A stretch of DNA of 37,087 nucleotides from an uncultured Rhodospirillales bacterium (lineage in GTDB: Bacteria; Pseudomonadota; Alphaproteobacteria; Azospirillales; Azospirillaceae): assembly GCA_903920145.1 (NCBI GenBank), contig CAIXKV010000075.1, positions 1-37,087 of the forward strand, given 5' to 3'. This document shows positions 27,398 through 36,186 of the stretch, in pieces (positions within the stretch are counted from its first letter, which is position 1; every line of letters begins with the position of its first letter). The position numbers and the translations under genes were made by a program. The notes beneath the pieces are model-generated. The model did no database searches and was not told where the DNA came from. It was given only the letters and a program-made list of their open reading frames with translations.

Positions 27398-28703
27398 TAT
27401 CGCCCAAGACACCGTTTTGAGGCGCTCGGCCTATAAATCCGAGGCTTTCGAAGCTCGATTGCGGCAACGCTACCGAGCGGAACGCCGCTTCCAGATTGCC
27501 GGCATCGCCTCTATCGCCTTTGCGGCGGTGATGCTGGTCGTTCTGTTGAGCACAATCACACTGAACGGCTACAGCGCATTCTGGCAAAGCCGGTTCGATA
27601 TTGATGTCACATTCGACCCAGACGCCATCTCGCCGTCGGGCAGCCGGGATCCGGCGGTTCTGGCGGTGGGGGATTATCCGGCCCTCGTGCGACAGGCGCT
27701 TCAGACCGAACTGCCCGATGCCACCGGGCGCGAGGAACGTCGGGCGTTAATGGAGTTGGTCAGCACCGCCGCCGCCTACGCGCTGCGCGACATGGTTCTG
27801 GCCCACCCCGAAATCATCGGAACCCGCCAAAAGGTCAGCCTGTTGGCTTCGGATACGGCAGACCAGTTCATCAAAGGGCATATCCCGCGCACTGTGACCG
27901 AAGACAAGCGCAAGGTTTCGGATCGTCAGGTCGCCTGGATCGACCAACTGACCGCTCGGGGTCTGTTGGCAACCCATTTCAGCATGGACGTGTTGACCCA
28001 ATCCAACAGCCGGCAGCCAGAGCAAGCCGGCATGTGGGGCGCAGTGATTGGTTCGATCATGACCATGTTGGTGACGTTGGGGCTATCGGTGCCGGTTGGG
28101 GTTGCGGCGGCGGTTTATCTGGAGGAATTCGCCCCCCGGAACCGCTGGACCGACATCATCGAGGTCAACATCAACAACTTAGCGGCGGTTCCGTCCATCG
28201 TGTTCGGCCTGCTGGGACTGTCGATGTTTCTTAACTTTTTCGGCATGCCCCGGTCTTCGGCCCTGGTGGGGGGCGTGGTACTGGCGCTGATGACCTTGCC
28301 CACGATCATCATCGCGTCGCGGGCTGCTCTCAAAGCGGTTCCGCCGTCGATTCGCGAGGCCGCCCTGGGTATCGGGGCCTCGTCGCTTCAGGTGGTGATC
28401 CATCATGTGCTGCCCCTGGCGGCGCCCGGCGTTCTGACCGGCACCATTCTCGGTCTGGCCCGAGCCCTTGGCGAAACCGCTCCCCTCCTGTTGATCGGCA
28501 TGGTGGCGTTCGTCGTGGACGTTCCCGGTACCTTGTCCGACCCGGCAACGGTGTTGCCGGTTCAAATTTTCATGTGGTCCGATGGTTCAGAGCGCGGGTG
28601 GATTGAACGCACCTCGGCGGCCATCATGCTGTTGTTGGGATTTCTCATCATCATGAATGCCATTGCAGTCTATCTGCGCAAGAAATTCGAGAGGCGGTGG
28701 TAG
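27390..28703 (+). CDS. pstA: Phosphate ABC transporter permease PstA
   Basis: A 437-aa partner permease of PstC. A cytoplasmic N-terminus and first membrane span (about 32-55) are followed by a soluble, probably periplasmic insertion of about 150 residues (the DUF3333-type extension of alphaproteobacterial PstA). The permease core then runs from about residue 210, with the EAA loop [21 protein letters not shown]. Length therefore exceeds E. coli PstA (about 296 aa). Translation is coupled to pstC by an 8-nt overlap. Confidence 0.95.
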   Translation: MTDIAQDTVLRRSAYKSEAFEARLRQRYRAERRFQIAGIASIAFAAVMLVVLLSTITLNGYSAFWQSRFDIDVTFDPDAISPSGSRDPAVLAVGDYPALVRQALQTELPDATGREERRALMELVSTAAAYALRDMVLAHPEIIGTRQKVSLLASDTADQFIKGHIPRTVTEDKRKVSDRQVAWIDQLTARGLLATHFSMDVLTQSNSRQPEQAGMWGAVIGSIMTMLVTLGLSVPVGVAAAVYLEEFAPRNRWTDIIEVNINNLAAVPSIVFGLLGLSMFLNFFGMPRSSALVGGVVLALMTLPTIIIASRAALKAVPPSIREAALGIGASSLQVVIHHVLPLAAPGVLTGTILGLARALGETAPLLLIGMVAFVVDVPGTLSDPATVLPVQIFMWSDGSERGWIERTSAAIMLLLGFLIIMNAIAVYLRKKFERRW

Positions 28704-28707
28704 GACA

Positions 28708-29535
28708 ATGCATATGGATAGCATCACGTTAGCCACGGTTAGCCGGCCTAGTCCGGTGGTCCGCAGCGCCCCCGACGTTACCAATAAGATCACAGCCCGC
28801 GACGTTAATGTTTATTACGGCAGCAAGCGGGCGCTGAAAGACATCAATCTTGACATCGAAGACCATCGCGTCACCGCTTTGATTGGCCCCAGCGGTTGCG
28901 GCAAGTCGACATTCCTCCGTTGCCTCAACCGGATGAATGACACCATCGACATTTGCCGGATCGAGGGACGGATTGAACTCGATGGTCAAGATATCTACGC
29001 CAAGGTGATTGACACGGTCCAGCTTCGGGCGCGGGTCGGCATGGTGTTTCAAAAGCCGAATCCGTTCCCGAAGTCGATCTACGACAACATCGCCTACGGC
29101 CCCCGCATTCACGGCTTGGCCCAACGCGGCCCGGAAATGGACGAGGTGGTTCGCTCGTCCCTGGAACGGGCCGGCCTGTGGGGCGAAGTCAAAGACCGGC
29201 TAAAAGAACCAGGCACCGGGCTTTCCGGCGGCCAGCAACAGCGCCTTTGCATTGCCCGCGCCATCGCGGTCAGTCCCGAAGTGATTCTGATGGACGAGCC
29301 CTGTTCGGCCCTAGACCCCATCGCCACGGCTCACATCGAGGAGCTGATTGACGAATTGAGGGCCAGCTACACCATCGTCATCGTGACTCACAACATGCAG
29401 CAAGCGGCGCGGGTCTCTCAAAAGACCGCATTCTTCCATCTGGGCGAAATGGTCGAGTGCAACGATACCGAAGAGATCTTCACCAATCCTCGGGATGAAC
29501 GGACGCAAGGCTATATCACTGGACGTTACGGCTGA
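28708..29535 (+). CDS. pstB: Phosphate ABC transporter ATPase PstB
   Basis: A 275-aa ATPase that powers PstCA. Walker A is GPSGCGKST (60-68), the Q-loop is in FQKPNPFP, the ABC signature LSGGQQQR is at 172-179, Walker B VILMDEP is at 192-198, and the H-loop is H228. These are all intact and PstB-typical. ATG 28708 is taken as the start. ATG 28714, two codons later, has better spacing (8 nt) to AGGA and is an equal alternative. About 25 N-terminal residues precede the ABC core. It follows pstA by 4 nt. Confidence 0.96.
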   Translation: MHMDSITLATVSRPSPVVRSAPDVTNKITARDVNVYYGSKRALKDINLDIEDHRVTALIGPSGCGKSTFLRCLNRMNDTIDICRIEGRIELDGQDIYAKVIDTVQLRARVGMVFQKPNPFPKSIYDNIAYGPRIHGLAQRGPEMDEVVRSSLERAGLWGEVKDRLKEPGTGLSGGQQQRLCIARAIAVSPEVILMDEPCSALDPIATAHIEELIDELRASYTIVIVTHNMQQAARVSQKTAFFHLGEMVECNDTEEIFTNPRDERTQGYITGRYG

Positions 29536-29552
29536 TCGGAAGGCAGAATTTC

Positions 29553-30326
29553 ATGAACAGGGAACATATCGTTCGGTCTTTTTCCGAAGAGCTGCGGCGC
29601 CTCAACACTCTCCTGACCCAGATGGGAGGCGTCGCCGAAGCCCAGGTGGAGACGGCGGTGCGGGCGGTGGCCAAGCGCGATGCCGTTCTAGCGGCCAGCG
29701 TCGTTCAGTCGGATGCGCGTCTCGACGAATATGAGCGGGAAATTGACGCCGAAGCCATCCGTATGCTGGCGTTACGCCAGCCCATGGGCGGAGACCTGCG
29801 CGAGATTGTCTCGGCGCTGAAGATCAGCGCTGATCTGGAGCGGATCGGCGACTATGCCGCCAACATCGCCAAGCGCGCCATGGTGTTGGCCCAGGTGCCG
29901 CCGGTTCGGCCTGCTGGGGGCATTCCCCGGATGGGCCGGATGGTCCAGGAAATCATGAATGAGGTGTTGGATGCGTTCATCGACCGCGATGTCACTAAAG
30001 CAATTGCGGTCTGGCGGCGTGACGAGGAACTGGATGATCTTTATACCAGCCTGTTCCGGGAAGTCTTGACCTACATGATGGAAGACCCACGGAATATAAC
30101 GCCTTGTACCCATCTGTTGTTTATTGCCAAGAATTTGGAGCGGATCGGCGATCACGCCACCAACATTGCCGAGACAATTCACTTTCTGGTGGTCGGTCAT
30201 TCCCTCAAGGCGATCCGACCCAAGGGGGATACCACAAGCTTTGCGGTGATCAACCCCGAAGACGATGGTCCGTCCAGGGGAACACCCGCCGATCCGGTGA
30301 CAGCCCCTGCCGATGAACCGGCCTGA
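29553..30326 (+). CDS. phoU: Phosphate signalling protein PhoU
   Basis: A 257-aa, all-helical protein with two PhoU repeats. Each repeat carries the metal-binding helix motif: LKISADLERIGDYAANIAK (about 89-107) and LLFIAKNLERIGDHATNIAE (about 187-206). PhoU links the Pst transporter to the PhoR/PhoB system and restrains phosphate uptake. The C-terminal 35 residues (Pro/Asp-rich) extend beyond the usual length and look disordered. It lies 17 nt after pstB. Confidence 0.96.
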   Translation: MNREHIVRSFSEELRRLNTLLTQMGGVAEAQVETAVRAVAKRDAVLAASVVQSDARLDEYEREIDAEAIRMLALRQPMGGDLREIVSALKISADLERIGDYAANIAKRAMVLAQVPPVRPAGGIPRMGRMVQEIMNEVLDAFIDRDVTKAIAVWRRDEELDDLYTSLFREVLTYMMEDPRNITPCTHLLFIAKNLERIGDHATNIAETIHFLVVGHSLKAIRPKGDTTSFAVINPEDDGPSRGTPADPVTAPADEPA

Positions 30327-30443
30327 TCCAAGGCCCGGCGGGAGGTCTCGGACGAAGAGTCGTCCCGCCGGTCCATCGAACGAAAAGAAAACGGCGATCC
30401 GAAAAACGGGATACCCGGAATATCACATGATCCAGGAGTTGCC

Positions 30444-31148
30444 ATGAGTTCGGCGCTGAAGCCGCAGATATTGGTCGTCGAGGACGAACCCGGCCTCGTC
30501 GAGATGTTGGCCTACAACCTGGAGCGGGAAGGCTTCCAGACAGCCACCGCCGGTAATGGCGAAGAGGCGCTATTGATGGCCGCCGAGCGGACACCGCATC
30601 TCATCCTGCTGGACTGGATGTTACCGCTCATGTCGGGCCTGGAAGTCTGCCGGCAGTTGCGCCGCAGCCCCAAATCCCGCGATATCCCGATCATCATGCT
30701 GACGGCCAGAGGCGAAGAAGCAGATCGTGTGCGCGGCCTGAATTCAGGAGCCGACGACTACATCGTCAAACCCTTCTCTCCGGCGGAATTGATCGCTCGG
30801 GTCCGGGCCGTATTGCGCCGCACCAGCCCATCGCTGGGCGAAGAAGTCTTGCGCTTTGGCGATATCGTCATGGACTTGGCCGGGCATCGGGTCCGGCGCA
30901 ATGGGCGGGATGTCCATCTTGGTCCCACTGAATTCCGGCTGCTCCGCCATTTCATGCAGCATCCGGGTCGGGTGTTTTCCCGCGAACAATTGCTGGATCT
31001 GGTCTGGGGCCATGACGTTTACGTTGAGTTGCGCACCGTCGATGTTCATATCCGCCGACTGCGCAAGGCCCTCAATGATGAAAATGACGAAGACGTGATC
31101 CGCACCGTCCGTTCCGCCGGTTATGCCATGGACCTGAAGACGGCGTAG
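30444..31148 (+). CDS. phoB: Phosphate regulon response regulator PhoB
   Basis: A 234-aa OmpR/PhoB-family regulator. Receiver domain 1-120: acidic pocket VVEDEP (10-16), phosphoacceptor D57 in ILLDWMLP, T87 and K109 (DDYIVKPFSPAEL). The winged-helix DNA-binding domain 135-230 includes LGPTEFRLLRHFMQHPGR and the recognition helix region LRTVDVHIRRLRKAL. Neighbours and strong similarity to PhoB make this the regulator acting on the Pho box at 24770. AGGAG lies 5 nt before the ATG. The partner kinase PhoR is not encoded in the cluster. Confidence 0.95.
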   Translation: MSSALKPQILVVEDEPGLVEMLAYNLEREGFQTATAGNGEEALLMAAERTPHLILLDWMLPLMSGLEVCRQLRRSPKSRDIPIIMLTARGEEADRVRGLNSGADDYIVKPFSPAELIARVRAVLRRTSPSLGEEVLRFGDIVMDLAGHRVRRNGRDVHLGPTEFRLLRHFMQHPGRVFSREQLLDLVWGHDVYVELRTVDVHIRRLRKALNDENDEDVIRTVRSAGYAMDLKTA

Positions 31149-31207
31149 TTAAAAAAGTCCTCCCTGAGAGCGCGGAGATCCGGCCCGCCCCCGAAACGCC
31201 CGTAAAA

Positions 31208-31229
31208 CGATACGGGGCCGCCGGTATCA
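31208..31229 (+). repeat. Mini relic of the dispersed repeat's right end
   Basis: GATAC-ggggccgccg-GTATC, followed by A. The sequence GGGGCCGCCG matches the start of module four, and CCGGTATCA matches the right end of full copies, as if the middle had been deleted. It supplies the stop codon (TGA, 31227-31229) of the DsrE-like gene on the minus strand, at the same position as in copies F and H. Confidence 0.5.
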
Positions 31230-31688
31230 GACGAACAGCAGTGCCCCGTCGCCAACGGCAGCAAGAAAGCCGACGATCCCGCCAAGCGTGGTGGGAACGT
31301 CGTTCCGTAACCGAGTCGTTGCTGGCCAATCGAGAGCCCGCAGCCCCATTTCGCAGACTGTGACCGAAACGTCCAGCGCAACACAGGCGGCCAACAGCTC
31401 CTCGAAGGTGGCAACGCCACGACTGGCTAAACAACCGTCTCGATCGGCGGGAGAGCGGCCATCATCGGCGGCATCCAAGCCATGCCAACCATAAGGGGGG
31501 CCCGATTCGGATTCGGACTGAGACTCGGCCCCCAGGGCCAGCAACGCCCGGCCCGTGATTAAAATCGAGACACGCCGCCCACTCGCCGCCGCTGCCGCCG
31601 CCATGGCCAGGGCGTAATGAACCCGGTCATAGCCACCGGAAAACATCACCAAACCCAAGCCCCCGGCCCTGCCGCCTTTATCATCCAC
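31227..31688 (-). CDS. DsrE/DsrF-like family protein
   Basis: A 153-aa protein of the DsrE/TusD fold. It starts with the typical beta-alpha segment GLGLVMFSGGYDRVHYALAMAAAAAASGRRVSI (split as GLGLVMFSGG and YDRVHYALAM). Two cysteines (CVALDVSVTVC) lie where related sulfur-relay proteins keep reactive cysteines, and the C-terminal segment GIVGFLAAVGDG is present. Function is unknown; sulfur transfer or a peroxiredoxin-like role is only suggested by the fold. The start is GTG 31688 with AAGGA about 10 nt upstream, overlapping the end of the Cys-rich gene (6-nt gap), so the pair is co-transcribed. The stop codon is repeat-derived. Confidence 0.8.
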   Translation of the reverse strand: MDDKGGRAGGLGLVMFSGGYDRVHYALAMAAAAAASGRRVSILITGRALLALGAESQSESESGPPYGWHGLDAADDGRSPADRDGCLASRGVATFEELLAACVALDVSVTVCEMGLRALDWPATTRLRNDVPTTLGGIVGFLAAVGDGALLFV

Positions 31689-31694
31689 CGTCCG

Positions 31695-32069
31695 TCAATC
31701 CTTGATACGGAATTGATAATAGACCCGACATTGGGCCGAAAGCATTACGCTGTTGGTATGTAAACAGTCATGAATATGATTTTGACCTGGCTCGACAGTC
31801 GCACAGAACTTATCGACATCGCTCCAACAGACACCCTGAGCCACTTTGACCTTGCAGTCCAGGGCCAGAGCATCAAGATTCTTCTTTAAGCATTCGCTTA
31901 GTTTGCCCTCTCCGGGATGAACTGTTGGGCAGAACTTCTTCACATCAGGGTCGCAAACTGGCGACACTTCGGATGTCGGAGTGGCTATCTGCGCCTGGGC
32001 GGGACGAACCACGCCCGTCATCAGACACACAGTAAGGAACCCAAGAGCCAATAAACCTGCCTTCAGCAT
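31695..32069 (-). CDS. Secreted cysteine-rich repeat protein (GLG1-like repeats)
   Basis: A 124-aa protein with a signal peptide (MLKAGLLALGFLTVCLMTG ... AQA, cleavage near residue 26). Two cysteine-rich repeats of the GLG1/Cys_rich_FGFR type follow: CDPDVKKFCPTVHPGEGKLS-ECLKKNLDAL and CWSDVDKFCATVEPGQNHIH-DCLHTN. Each has four spaced cysteines likely forming disulfides in the periplasm. Small bacterial versions are common in alphaproteobacteria with unknown function. GGAG about 8-10 nt upstream supports the start. It is co-transcribed with the DsrE-like gene. Confidence 0.85.
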   Translation of the reverse strand: MLKAGLLALGFLTVCLMTGVVRPAQAQIATPTSEVSPVCDPDVKKFCPTVHPGEGKLSECLKKNLDALALDCKVKVAQGVCWSDVDKFCATVEPGQNHIHDCLHTNSVMLSAQCRVYYQFRIKD

Positions 32070-32161
32070 CGCGCCCTACTCCTAAAGTGGTTTACGACAG
32101 TGTGTGGTTCGTGACTATGCCCTAACGGCGGGCGCCACTCCAGACCTTACCCAGCCGGCGG

Positions 32162-33187
32162 TCATCGCCAAACCACTGGTGGCAACGGCATCAGACGAAA
32201 AGGCCCGACATGAACGAATCGGTCGTGGAGAGACAGGGGAATTTTCGCTATCGGGTTGTCTGACGGCACACCCCCTTCGGTCTTTTGAGTCAGACCTGCC
32301 AGAACCGCCTTGGTGGTTTTGACGTTTTTGGGCTTGATCCAACCGGCGGCCGCCAATTCGTCGACGGCGACATCAAAGCCTTCCACTTCGGCGACGAGGG
32401 TTCCGGCGGGCTGGAGGCTCTGATCAAGCCCCAATGACCCTTCAGCCCCCAGCGTCAGGGCGCCCCAACGCAGGTTGGCGGTGTCCAGCTCCAGAGTTCC
32501 CCCCTCGCGACTCCAGGCCGACAGGCTCTCATGCTCTAAACGGGGCGGCGCTCCTGTCACGCGCGCCGTGGCGGAGAGCGACTCGATCAGCGTTCCCAAA
32601 GCCGCCGAGCCGGCCTCCAGGACGTGAACGCCGTCTGCCGCCACCGTCACCATCAAGCCGGTATCGGCATGACTGCTCACCACCGCTGCCGGGACACTCG
32701 CGCTCAGTTCGATCCGCTTCACCGTCACAGGCTCCAGACCGAGCCCCGACAACACGATCCGGGCTTCCGTAAAGCCCTGGATACCACCAAGCGTCAGCCA
32801 AGCGTCGGCACCGTCCACCGAAATCGCCATTCCGCCTAACGCCGCCGGCAATCGACCGTCCTGATGCCCAACCAACTGCACATGCGGAGTCTTGACTCGC
32901 CACAACGGCATATCCAGACTAACCTCCGGTCCGTGCCAGACTAAACCGTCCGGTCGGCTCACCGTGACATCGCCGATGGTTGCACGAACCCGCAACGGGA
33001 AGCCGCTTATCTGCGGGCCGGTAAAGTGAAGCTCGCTGCCTTGGGCCCGTTCGGCCACAACCCAGGAGTCCAGCGTATTTTTGAGCGTATGACTCGCCAA
33101 AAACCACAAATAAACCCACCCGGCAGCAACCAATGTGATCAACCCTAATAGGATCAAACCCCGTCGAGACATGCGGTTGCCCAGCAT
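32162..33187 (-). CDS. DUF2125 family protein
   Basis: A 341-aa protein anchored by one N-terminal membrane span (about residues 8-30: GLILLGLITLVAAGWVYLWF), with the rest probably periplasmic. The DUF2125 hallmarks are ISGFPLRV soon after the anchor, the VWHGPEVSLD region, and the C-terminal LHDRFVHVGPFRLMPLPP. The beta-rich pattern resembles AsmA-like lipid-transfer or assembly proteins, but no function is established. The start at 33187 has GGGAG 7 nt upstream. It lies 92 nt upstream of the Cys-rich gene and is divergent from chaC. Confidence 0.85.
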   Translation of the reverse strand: MLGNRMSRRGLILLGLITLVAAGWVYLWFLASHTLKNTLDSWVVAERAQGSELHFTGPQISGFPLRVRATIGDVTVSRPDGLVWHGPEVSLDMPLWRVKTPHVQLVGHQDGRLPAALGGMAISVDGADAWLTLGGIQGFTEARIVLSGLGLEPVTVKRIELSASVPAAVVSSHADTGLMVTVAADGVHVLEAGSAALGTLIESLSATARVTGAPPRLEHESLSAWSREGGTLELDTANLRWGALTLGAEGSLGLDQSLQPAGTLVAEVEGFDVAVDELAAAGWIKPKNVKTTKAVLAGLTQKTEGGVPSDNPIAKIPLSLHDRFVHVGPFRLMPLPPVVWR

Positions 33188-33288
33188 CGAATCACTCCCT
33201 GAATGGCCCGGCGGGACCGTAGCGCGAAGACGTTCGAAATGCTAGGAAGCGCGCTTTCCGCCTTCCGCTTTGCTGTGACGCTGATCCC

Positions 33289-33894
33289 ATGTCCGATTCT
33301 GCTGTGCTGACCCCCATCACCCCTGAAACCCTCGCCTCAACCCTGCCACCCGACCAGGATCTCTGGATATTCGGCTATGGTTCGTTGATGTGGGATCCAG
33401 GCTTTCCGTTTGTGGCTCACGAGACCGGCATTTTGCGGGGCTATCATCGCCGCTTTTGCATTTACTCGACCCGCCACCGTGGCACGCCAGAACGTCCGGG
33501 CCTCGTGTTCGGCCTCGACCATGGCGGTTCGTGCCGGGGCATGGTGTTCCGAGTCGCCGCCAAGGAGATTGCGCCGGTTCTGGACTATCTTTGGGGACGA
33601 GAAATGTCGTCCCATGTCTACCGGCCCAAACTGCTTCCGGTGCTCTTGGAAAGCGGTCGCCGGGTTTCGGCCTGTGCCTTTGTGGTGGATCGAAGCCATC
33701 CCCAATACTGCCGGGATATTGACTTGGAACGGTCGGTGGCCCTGATCCGGGCGGGAATCGGAGGACGTGGTCCCAATATCGACTATTTGACCAACACGGT
33801 CGAACATCTCTCCCAACTCGGGATTGTTGACCACGGCTTGAAGGCGTTGTTGGCAGCGGTGACGAAGCCAACGGATTATGCCGGCAAGCCATAA
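33289..33894 (+). CDS. chaC: ChaC-like gamma-glutamylcyclotransferase
   Basis: A 201-aa cytoplasmic enzyme of the ChaC family, which splits glutathione into 5-oxoproline and Cys-Gly. The substrate loop WIFGYGSLMWDPGF, the segment RGYHRRFCIYSTRHRGT, and the catalytic glutamate in YLWGREM are visible, along with the C-terminal GRGPNIDYLTNTVEHL motif. Length is as expected. The last residues (YAGKP) and the stop codon are encoded by the diverged end of repeat copy G, so the C-terminus has been re-formed by the insertion. Confidence 0.92.
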   Translation: MSDSAVLTPITPETLASTLPPDQDLWIFGYGSLMWDPGFPFVAHETGILRGYHRRFCIYSTRHRGTPERPGLVFGLDHGGSCRGMVFRVAAKEIAPVLDYLWGREMSSHVYRPKLLPVLLESGRRVSACAFVVDRSHPQYCRDIDLERSVALIRAGIGGRGPNIDYLTNTVEHLSQLGIVDHGLKALLAAVTKPTDYAGKP

Positions 33895-34027
33895 CGATAA
33901 CACGTTGCCGGTCCTCGGGTTGCGACGGCGGCCCCGCGCGCCCATGCGCGCGAAGCCAAGGGCGCGGATGCGCCCGCCCGGCGTCTGAGGGCAGCCTTGA
34001 TGAGTCACCATCAAGGCTCGATGGTAT
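33878..34027 (-). repeat. Five-hairpin dispersed repeat, copy G (inverted)
   Basis: A full-length copy in the opposite orientation between the converging chaC and MoxR genes. Read on the minus strand it runs ATACCATCGAGCC... through intact modules one to three. In module four the plus strand reads GGGTTGC-gacg-GCGGCCC, so pairing on that strand is kept through G-T pairs. The far end is diverged (ATGCCGGCAAGCCATAACG against ATACCGGCGAGCTATAACA) and overlaps the last codons and stop of chaC. Confidence 0.9.
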
Positions 34028-34035
34028 AACGGGTC

Positions 34036-35049
34036 TCAAGCCAGCGGTTGGCATAGCCGGTCAATGAGGTCGTCCACGGTCAACCCATCGGCCCGCGCGG
34101 CAAAAGTCAAAGCCATCCTGTGACGGAGGACGGGTTTGGCCAGGGCCAGGACATCATCCAAAGACGGCGATAAGCGTCCCTCCAGAACGGCTCGGGCACG
34201 GGCGGCCAGCATCAGCGCCTGACTGGCGCGAGGGCCCGGCCCCCAGGCTACATGGGCGCGGACGTCGGCGATGTCCGATCCATCGGGGCGACCGCTTCGC
34301 ACCAAGCTGAGAATCCCGTCGACCACGGCGTCGCCCACCGGAATCTGGCGGACCAACTGTTGGGCCGCCAGCAAATCCGCCGAACCGAGGACTGCCGTAA
34401 GGGAAGGGGCCGGCGTGCTGGTCGTGGTGATCATCATGCGGCGTTCGGCGTCGCGGTCGGGATAGCTCACGTCGATCTGCATCAAAAAGCGATCGAGTTG
34501 GGCTTCGGGCAGTGGGTAGGTTCCTTCCTGCTCCAGGGGATTCTGAGTCGCCAGCACGTGAAACGGTTTAGGGAGCGGGTGATAATGGCCAGCCACCGAA
34601 ACTCGATGCTCCTGCATTGCCTGAAGCAGCGCCGATTGCGTGCGGGGACTGGCGCGGTTGATCTCGTCGGCCATCAACACTTGGCAGAACACCGGCCCCG
34701 GAATAAAGCGGAACGAGCGTCGGCCACTTTCGCTTTCCTCCAGCACTTCTCCGCCCAGAATGTCGGCGGGCATTAAGTCGGGGGTGCATTGGATGCGTTT
34801 ATCATCCAGTCCCAGCACAACTCCCAGGGTTTCCACCAACCGGGTTTTGGCCAGACCGGGCACACCGATCAAAAGCGCATGCCCACCCGACAGCAGTGTC
34901 ATCAGAGTCAGGTCGATGACATCTCGTTGGCCGAAGATGACGTGACCGATGGCGCTGCGAACCGCGTCAAGCTGTTGCCCGAGCCGTTCGACTTCGGCGA
35001 CGAGGCCATCTGCGCTGAGGAGCGGGGGACTCTGGTCGAGACTCGGCAA
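34036..35049 (-). CDS. MoxR family AAA+ ATPase
   Basis: A 337-aa MoxR-type chaperone ATPase. Walker A GVPGLAKT is at 62-69 and Walker B VLMADE at 124-129, continuing INRASPRTQSALLQAMQE. Sensor 1 is in VLATQNPLEQEGTYPLPEAQ and a C-terminal AAA lid follows. MoxR proteins help load metals or mature partner proteins, usually with DUF58 and von Willebrand-A proteins encoded directly downstream. Here the downstream side is repeat G and then chaC on the opposite strand, so the usual partners are absent. The start is TTG 35049 with AGAGGG about 10 nt upstream. The stop lies 9 nt from the repeat edge. Confidence 0.92.
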   Translation of the reverse strand: MPSLDQSPPLLSADGLVAEVERLGQQLDAVRSAIGHVIFGQRDVIDLTLMTLLSGGHALLIGVPGLAKTRLVETLGVVLGLDDKRIQCTPDLMPADILGGEVLEESESGRRSFRFIPGPVFCQVLMADEINRASPRTQSALLQAMQEHRVSVAGHYHPLPKPFHVLATQNPLEQEGTYPLPEAQLDRFLMQIDVSYPDRDAERRMMITTTSTPAPSLTAVLGSADLLAAQQLVRQIPVGDAVVDGILSLVRSGRPDGSDIADVRAHVAWGPGPRASQALMLAARARAVLEGRLSPSLDDVLALAKPVLRHRMALTFAARADGLTVDDLIDRLCQPLA

Positions 35050-35269
35050 GCGATGGTTTCCCTCTTCAAGGCCGCGATTTGGCCATATCTCAAGTGCGTT
35101 GTGAACCCATGATGGAACGACGGTACCGTGTCGGGTTACGGTGGGTCAACAGGAGCCAAGGACGCGCGCGGTGAAAGCGTCGCGGGGGGAGCGGTGGCAA
35201 AGAGCCGCCGCACGCCTTGTGGCGCAGAGCCCGCATCAAAGGTCGTTGGTGTAAGAGCAAGAGGGCAAA

Positions 35270-35932
35270 ATGGATCAGGGAGAAAGGGGCCGTATCTCCG
35301 GCGAGGCCGAGACGATGCTCACCGAGCTGCGCCGGCGGCTCAGACGAGACGAAGCGGGGGCATCGTGGCATAGTCCCCGGATTCGCGGCGATCACGATCT
35401 GAATCCCGGCATGGGCATCATGAACCCCCTACGCGAAGCGGCGGTCCTGGTGCCCTTAGTCCGGCGACCGGATGGCATCACCCTCATTTTCACCCGGCGA
35501 ACCGCCCATCTTGCTTATCACGCCGGCCAAATCAGCTTTCCCGGCGGCCATATTGAACCCGAAGACGAGGATCCAGAAGCGGCGGCGCTTCGCGAAACCT
35601 GGGAAGAAATCGGGCTGCATCGGGATCATGTGGAACCCTTGGGGCGGCTTGATACCTACATCACGCGCACAGGATTTCGAGTGACGCCCGTGGTCGGACT
35701 GATCCAGCCGCCCTTCCAGTTGAAACCGGATCCCCAAGAGGTGGCCGAGGTGTTCGAAGTGCCGTTGACGGTGATCATGGACCCCGCTTTGCCCCGCCAA
35801 GAAAGCCGCAACCTGTCGGGCGTTTCCCGTTTCTTTTACGCCTTTCCCTACCGGAGCGACTCTATCTGGGGCGCCACCGCCGGGATGCTGGTGAATCTGC
35901 GCGAGGTGTTGGGGGCGCTGCCGAAATGGTGA
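35270..35932 (+). CDS. NUDIX hydrolase, CoA pyrophosphatase type
   Basis: A 220-aa NUDIX enzyme likely cleaving CoA or acyl-CoA to phosphopantetheine and 3',5'-ADP. The NUDIX box is at about 97-120: GGHIEPED then EAAALRETWEEIGL, with the metal-binding glutamates. It is preceded by the CoA-type UPF0035 signature (HAGQISFPGG). The C-terminal part (SRFFYAFPYRSDSIWGATAGML) is also typical of NudL/CoAse enzymes. The start has GAGGG 6 nt upstream. It is divergent from the MoxR gene. The expected alphaproteobacterial neighbour genes (DUF1285, CCA-adding enzyme) are not seen in this window. Confidence 0.93.
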   Translation: MDQGERGRISGEAETMLTELRRRLRRDEAGASWHSPRIRGDHDLNPGMGIMNPLREAAVLVPLVRRPDGITLIFTRRTAHLAYHAGQISFPGGHIEPEDEDPEAAALRETWEEIGLHRDHVEPLGRLDTYITRTGFRVTPVVGLIQPPFQLKPDPQEVAEVFEVPLTVIMDPALPRQESRNLSGVSRFFYAFPYRSDSIWGATAGMLVNLREVLGALPKW

Positions 35933-35955
35933 TGCTGGACATCCCGGAAATGGTG

Positions 35956-35983
35956 ACGCCCGGTCTGGGGGGAGACCGGGCGT
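35956..35983 (+). terminator. Hairpin after the NUDIX gene
   Basis: A perfect 11-bp stem ACGCCCGGTCT/AGACCGGGCGT around a six-G loop, 24 nt after the NUDIX stop. No T-run follows, so its role as an intrinsic terminator is uncertain. The 130 nt beyond it hold no visible gene. Confidence 0.5.
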
Positions 35984-36117
35984 CCGAAGCTCCGTCGGGA
36001 ACCTAAGCTGCAGTAGGGGAAACCGCGCTCAGGCGATCGTGCGATGGCGTTACGATCACTTCTGAAGAGTGAGATTGCAACGATCTGACCGATTTCCAAT
36101 GCAAATGCGGTATGGCA

Positions 36118-36186
36118 GCTTCGCGCGCGGGGCCGCCGTCGCGGCCCGAGGACCGGCGATGTGTCAGTATCAGGGCTCGCCGGTCT
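36118..36186 (+). repeat. Five-hairpin dispersed repeat, copy H (partial)
   Basis: Only modules three (internally deleted), four and five remain. Module four is GGGCCGC-cgtc-GCGGCCC. Module five is ACCGGCG...CGCCGGT with a G-C pair (GGACC/GGTCT) where other copies have T-A (GATACC/GGTATC), a clear compensatory change. Its edge forms the stop codon of the membrane-protein gene on the minus strand. Confidence 0.85.
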
